NCBI GenBank assembly: GCA_023136305.1
Contig: JAGLSF010000065.1
Span: 1-9,152, forward strand
Origin: Spirochaetota bacterium
Lineage (GTDB): Bacteria; Spirochaetota; B62-G9; DRHN01
DNA: 9,152 bases
Direction: 5' to 3'
The notes under the pieces are model-generated. The model was not told the DNA's origin and made no database searches. It saw only the letters and a list, made by a program, of their open reading frames with translations. The position numbers and the translations under genes were made by a program. Positions within the stretch are counted from its first letter, which is position 1. Every line of letters starts with the position of its first letter. Of the stretch, positions 6,546 to 9,152 are shown piece after piece.

Positions 6546-6571
6546 AATAACATTACCGGCGAATTGACGAT

Positions 6572-7402
6572 ATGAAAAATAGTGTAAAAATGGTCAGGGT
6601 TGAAAGGAAAAATAGGGAACATGAGTGCGTTTCCTTTCTGAAGAGGGCCGGGGTATGCAACATGTACATCCTCGAAGGCATCGGAGTGCATCATTCCCAC
6701 TTTCAAAACTACTGCCTGTATGCAGGAGAGGAGATTGTAGGGATCCTGCATACAAAAAACAGCATGTACCTGCATCTGTATCTTGTGCCTGAAGCCGATC
6801 ACCTTGTTGTTCGGGAACTGGCAACTCTTATCGGAAAGGGTTTCCCTAAGGCTGAGATGCTCTTCGGGGATGAGAGGAGTGTGTCACTCTACTTTTCAGG
6901 CCGTGGGACCAGGCCCGTAAAAACCGTCCGGTTCATTTTCATGGAGATAGATCATGACCGGTTCAAGCCCCGGGTTCGGTACAGGGGAGAGATTCCATCT
7001 GCCGGTGACGCCGCCCTTCTCCTTCCCCTGCAGATCCAGTACGAGATCGAGGAGGTCGGTGCCATAAAGGCCCAAATCGACGGGAAAAAGGTGTTGAAGG
7101 TCATGGAGAGGAAAATTCAGCGTGGTGAAATAACTGCCATCTTTGACGCCAAAACCCCGGTTGCCCTTGCCGGCATCAACGCGCGATTCGAGAACTGCTG
7201 TCAGATCGGTTCGGTGTATGTACTGCCGGAGTATAGGGGAAGGGGCTACGGCTACTCCATGGTGTCATACCATGTGGCACGGCTGTTCAAGCGGTATGAG
7301 CGCATTGTACTCTTTGTGCATGAGAACAACGAGGCTGCATTGCACATTTATGGGAATCTTGGCTTCGAGCCCACCGATGTGCTGGTTCAGGCCTACTGCT
7401 GA
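6572..7402 (+). CDS. GNAT family N-acetyltransferase, two-domain
   Basis: Acetyl-CoA-dependent acetyltransferase of 276 residues, nearly twice a single GNAT domain. The C-terminal half has the defining features: motif A with the beta strand IGSVYVLPEYRGRGYGYSM and the CoA pyrophosphate loop R222-G-R-G-Y-G227, then motif B with NNEAALHIYGNLGFEP near residues 250-265. The N-terminal half (about 1-130) looks like a diverged second GNAT-like fold (strand YCLYAGEEIVGILHTKNSMY and a following helix) with no CoA loop, as in proteins with a DUF4081-like front half. The acceptor could be a small molecule or a protein N-terminus or lysine and cannot be told from sequence. Start uncertain between ATG 6572 and ATG 6590; neither has a clear ribosome site. 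Divergent from the YkgJ gene and convergent with the porin-like gene. Confidence 0.88.
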   Translation: MKNSVKMVRVERKNREHECVSFLKRAGVCNMYILEGIGVHHSHFQNYCLYAGEEIVGILHTKNSMYLHLYLVPEADHLVVRELATLIGKGFPKAEMLFGDERSVSLYFSGRGTRPVKTVRFIFMEIDHDRFKPRVRYRGEIPSAGDAALLLPLQIQYEIEEVGAIKAQIDGKKVLKVMERKIQRGEITAIFDAKTPVALAGINARFENCCQIGSVYVLPEYRGRGYGYSMVSYHVARLFKRYERIVLFVHENNEAALHIYGNLGFEPTDVLVQAYC

Positions 7403-7445
7403 GATATATGAGCGTATAGGATTGATCTGTACTGTGAGGTGAGAG

Positions 7446-7477
7446 AAAAAAAGGGGTACCTCTCAGAGACACCCCTT
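7446..7477 (-). terminator. Intrinsic terminator of the outer-membrane protein gene
   Basis: AAGGGGT (7451-7457) and ACCCCTT (7471-7477) form a perfect 7-bp stem. The loop is itself partly symmetric (CTCT then AGAG), so the hairpin can extend past an AC/AC internal mismatch. On the minus strand the stem is followed by seven U (7452-7446, two of them shared with the stem), the classic intrinsic terminator layout, 23 bases after the stop codon at 7500. On the plus strand the trailing bases are TTGTCGTTT, so it would end the acetyltransferase transcript only weakly. Confidence 0.85.
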
Positions 7478-7499
7478 GTCGTTTATGACTATGCATCTA

Positions 7500-9152
7500 C
7501 TAACCGGGTGCACCTTCCTCGATGCCAAGCTCCTCGAGCTTTTTCAATCTTCGCTGTGCTTCCTGAATGCTTTGCGTTGCGAGTTTGTTGTAGGGATCGA
7601 TTGACAGGATCTCCTCCCATTTATCAATAGCCGACTGATACTGCTTGTTCACAAACAGATCGAGGCCTTCGCGGTAGAGCTGCTTTATCTGGTCGGGCTG
7701 GTCGGTGATCTCCTTCTGCATTGCCTGTGACCGGCCGATGTATTCCTCTACCTTCAAATATTCCGGATCGAGAGCTGACACCTCTCTGAATGCACTTTCC
7801 GCATCCTCATATCTGCCCTCGGAGAAGGCCTGCAGGCCGTCTGCGTAGAGCCTTGACTTCTGTGCTGCGATATCGGTGAGCTGCTGCTGTTCGATCTCGT
7901 ATCGGGCTTCGAGGTCCAGAAGTGCCTGTTCGTACCCTATTCTCTGTTCTTCGAGCTGTCTGTTCAGTCCGGTTATCTGCCCTGTCAATGTAGCGGTGAT
8001 CGCACTGATATCCGCCTCCCGCTGCTGCTCCAGATTGCTGATGACCTCTTCCTTCTGCTCAATGGTCAGTTTGCTGTCATTGATGACTGCGGAAATCTGA
8101 TCGTCGTAGCCCTGTTTGATCCTGCTTGCCTCGGCATCGTACTCCTCCTGCAGTGCCCTTCTTTCCTCGTCAAACTGTTCGGTTGCCTGCGCAATAGCGG
8201 CGTTGATCTGGTCCTGAACGTCCTGCGCTTCAGCCTGACGGCGTTCATCCATGCTCTTGCCGAAACGGTAGCTCAGACCCAGGCGCATGAGCAGGTCCAG
8301 GGTCTCCTGCCAGTCGGAATCGGCAAAAGAGATTGCATAATCGACACCAATGCCGATAAAGCGGACACCGATGCCGAAGGAGAGGCCCGACGGCAGCGCA
8401 ATTGCTCCCGGGTTGAGATTGGCCACACCTGCCCTCAGCGCAAGCATTTCATCAAAGAACGCTACCTCGCTGCCAAAACTGAAGTCATAGATCAGGTTCC
8501 CGGAACTGCTGCTGTAGTTATCCTTGAAAAACCGTGTGTCAAGGGCAAGGGAGAGTCGTGATTTCTCTCCCAGCGGGAAGTTGGTGGCCACACCGAATTT
8601 GAAAATCCGCGTGTTCTGCTCGAATTGATCAACCAGCTTGATACCGGTTCCATACACATCCTGAATCACCGCTCCCAGTGCGAGCCACGGGATGGGCTTT
8701 GGATTGTAGTACACCCCGATATCAAAACTTGCGCCCGCTCCCTTATAGTCTGTTATGCGGATCTGTTCAACCTTTGCCGTCCCGCCGATACCGAGTCCAA
8801 ACTTGAATCCGTAGCCGTATGAGAGAAGAAGCTGATACTGCAGATAGGAGGTTGATGCATCTGTGATGGGAGACGCGTTCTCGTCATAGGATTCGATGCC
8901 ATTGGTATACACTCCGATGCCGCCAAAACTGAGCGTGCCGAACCTCGTTGTCGGATGGGTGTAGTAGGCCGAGAGATAGTAGGTGTCGGCAATGAGGCGT
9001 GTGCCGAAAGCGGCGATCTCCATGTATTGGTTGTATGCCATGGCTCCGGGATTCCAGTAGCCAAGATAGGGGTCTTCGGTCATGGCCGTAAAGGCACTGC
9101 CCATCCCCAGAGCCCTGAGGCCGGTACCATAGGAAAAGACGTTTTCCACCCC
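7500..9152 (-). CDS. Outer-membrane beta-barrel protein (PorV/UPF0164-like) with coiled coil and TPR tail, N-terminus outside window
   Basis: The frame is open to the right edge (codon 9152-9150 is GGG), so the signal peptide and true start lie beyond it; the GTG at 9149 is only the first possible start codon inside. The visible protein is about 550 residues. It opens with the PorV/PorQ/UPF0164 signature GTGLRALGMGSAFTAM...WNPGAMA; about residues 1-297 show alternating amphipathic strands and end in an aromatic strand (LGLSYRFG), as expected for a FadL-like outer-membrane barrel. Residues about 300-425 are a Glu/Gln/Arg-rich coiled coil, and two TPR units follow (about 430-465 and 483-520, with the A-x-x-x-F/W...L-x-P pattern). 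The tail should lie in the periplasm. UPF0164 members are best known from treponemes, where they are discussed as FadL-like transporters of hydrophobic molecules. Cargo here unknown. Confidence 0.85.
   Translation of the reverse strand, partial: GVENVFSYGTGLRALGMGSAFTAMTEDPYLGYWNPGAMAYNQYMEIAAFGTRLIADTYYLSAYYTHPTTRFGTLSFGGIGVYTNGIESYDENASPITDASTSYLQYQLLLSYGYGFKFGLGIGGTAKVEQIRITDYKGAGASFDIGVYYNPKPIPWLALGAVIQDVYGTGIKLVDQFEQNTRIFKFGVATNFPLGEKSRLSLALDTRFFKDNYSSSSGNLIYDFSFGSEVAFFDEMLALRAGVANLNPGAIALPSGLSFGIGVRFIGIGVDYAISFADSDWQETLDLLMRLGLSYRFGKSMDERRQAEAQDVQDQINAAIAQATEQFDEERRALQEEYDAEASRIKQGYDDQISAVINDSKLTIEQKEEVISNLEQQREADISAITATLTGQITGLNRQLEEQRIGYEQALLDLEARYEIEQQQLTDIAAQKSRLYADGLQAFSEGRYEDAESAFREVSALDPEYLKVEEYIGRSQAMQKEITDQPDQIKQLYREGLDLFVNKQYQSAIDKWEEILSIDPYNKLATQSIQEAQRRLKKLEELGIEEGAPG

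Noticed and set aside
6561..6592. TTGACG at 6564-6569 as a -35 for the acetyltransferase
   Set aside because: At 16-18 bases downstream there is no acceptable -10 (only A-rich sequence), and it would place the transcript start inside the gene.
1..9152. Mobile elements, CRISPR arrays, tRNA or rRNA genes, toxin-antitoxin or defence genes
   Set aside because: Reading both strands I found no transposase or integrase, no spaced repeats, no cloverleaf or rRNA sequence, and no recognisable defence domains.

Overview
The window is an ordinary-looking chromosomal stretch of a Gram-negative (diderm) bacterium with moderately high GC (just over half by eye), dense gene packing and no sign of mobile DNA, rRNA, tRNA or CRISPR. 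A PorV/UPF0164-type outer-membrane barrel fused to TPRs, together with a TIGR03546/TIGR03545-type gene pair known from bacteria with outer membranes, suggests a free-living member of the Spirochaetota. That assignment is inferred from family content, not from any phylogenetic marker.

Layout. Positions 1-507 (minus) hold the N-terminal half of an aldo/keto reductase that runs off the left edge. A 187-bp divergent intergenic region (508-694) carries overlapping AT-rich -10 candidates for both directions. To the right, on the plus strand, are a small AroQ-type chorismate mutase (695-970) and an EPSP synthase, aroA (970-2268), joined by a TGATG stop/start overlap. They handle the last steps around chorismate: aroA makes EPSP, the precursor of chorismate, and the mutase sends chorismate towards Phe/Tyr. 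After 84 bp containing a good sigma70-like promoter (TTGCAT-17-TACAAT) comes a second overlapping pair: a small three-helix membrane protein (2353-2880) and a 630-residue inner-membrane-anchored, AsmA-like/coiled-coil protein (2880-4772).

Convergent to these, on the minus strand, are a YkgJ-type cysteine-cluster protein (6036-6545), a small secreted protein of unknown function (5451-5933) and a DUF502 membrane protein (4791-5426). The last two are 24 bp apart and probably co-transcribed from a promoter that lies in a perfect 16-bp palindrome. A two-domain GNAT acetyltransferase (6572-7402, plus) diverges from the YkgJ gene. The right end (7500-9152, minus) is a large outer-membrane protein with a PorV/FadL-like barrel, a coiled coil and two TPR units. 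Its signal peptide lies beyond the window, and a clear intrinsic terminator follows it at 7446-7477.

The most interesting items are the uncharacterised membrane/AsmA-like pair, the barrel-coiled-coil-TPR fusion, and the symmetric palindrome that places a TATAAT on both strands. I do not see a clearly novel multi-gene system such as a defence island or biosynthetic cluster.
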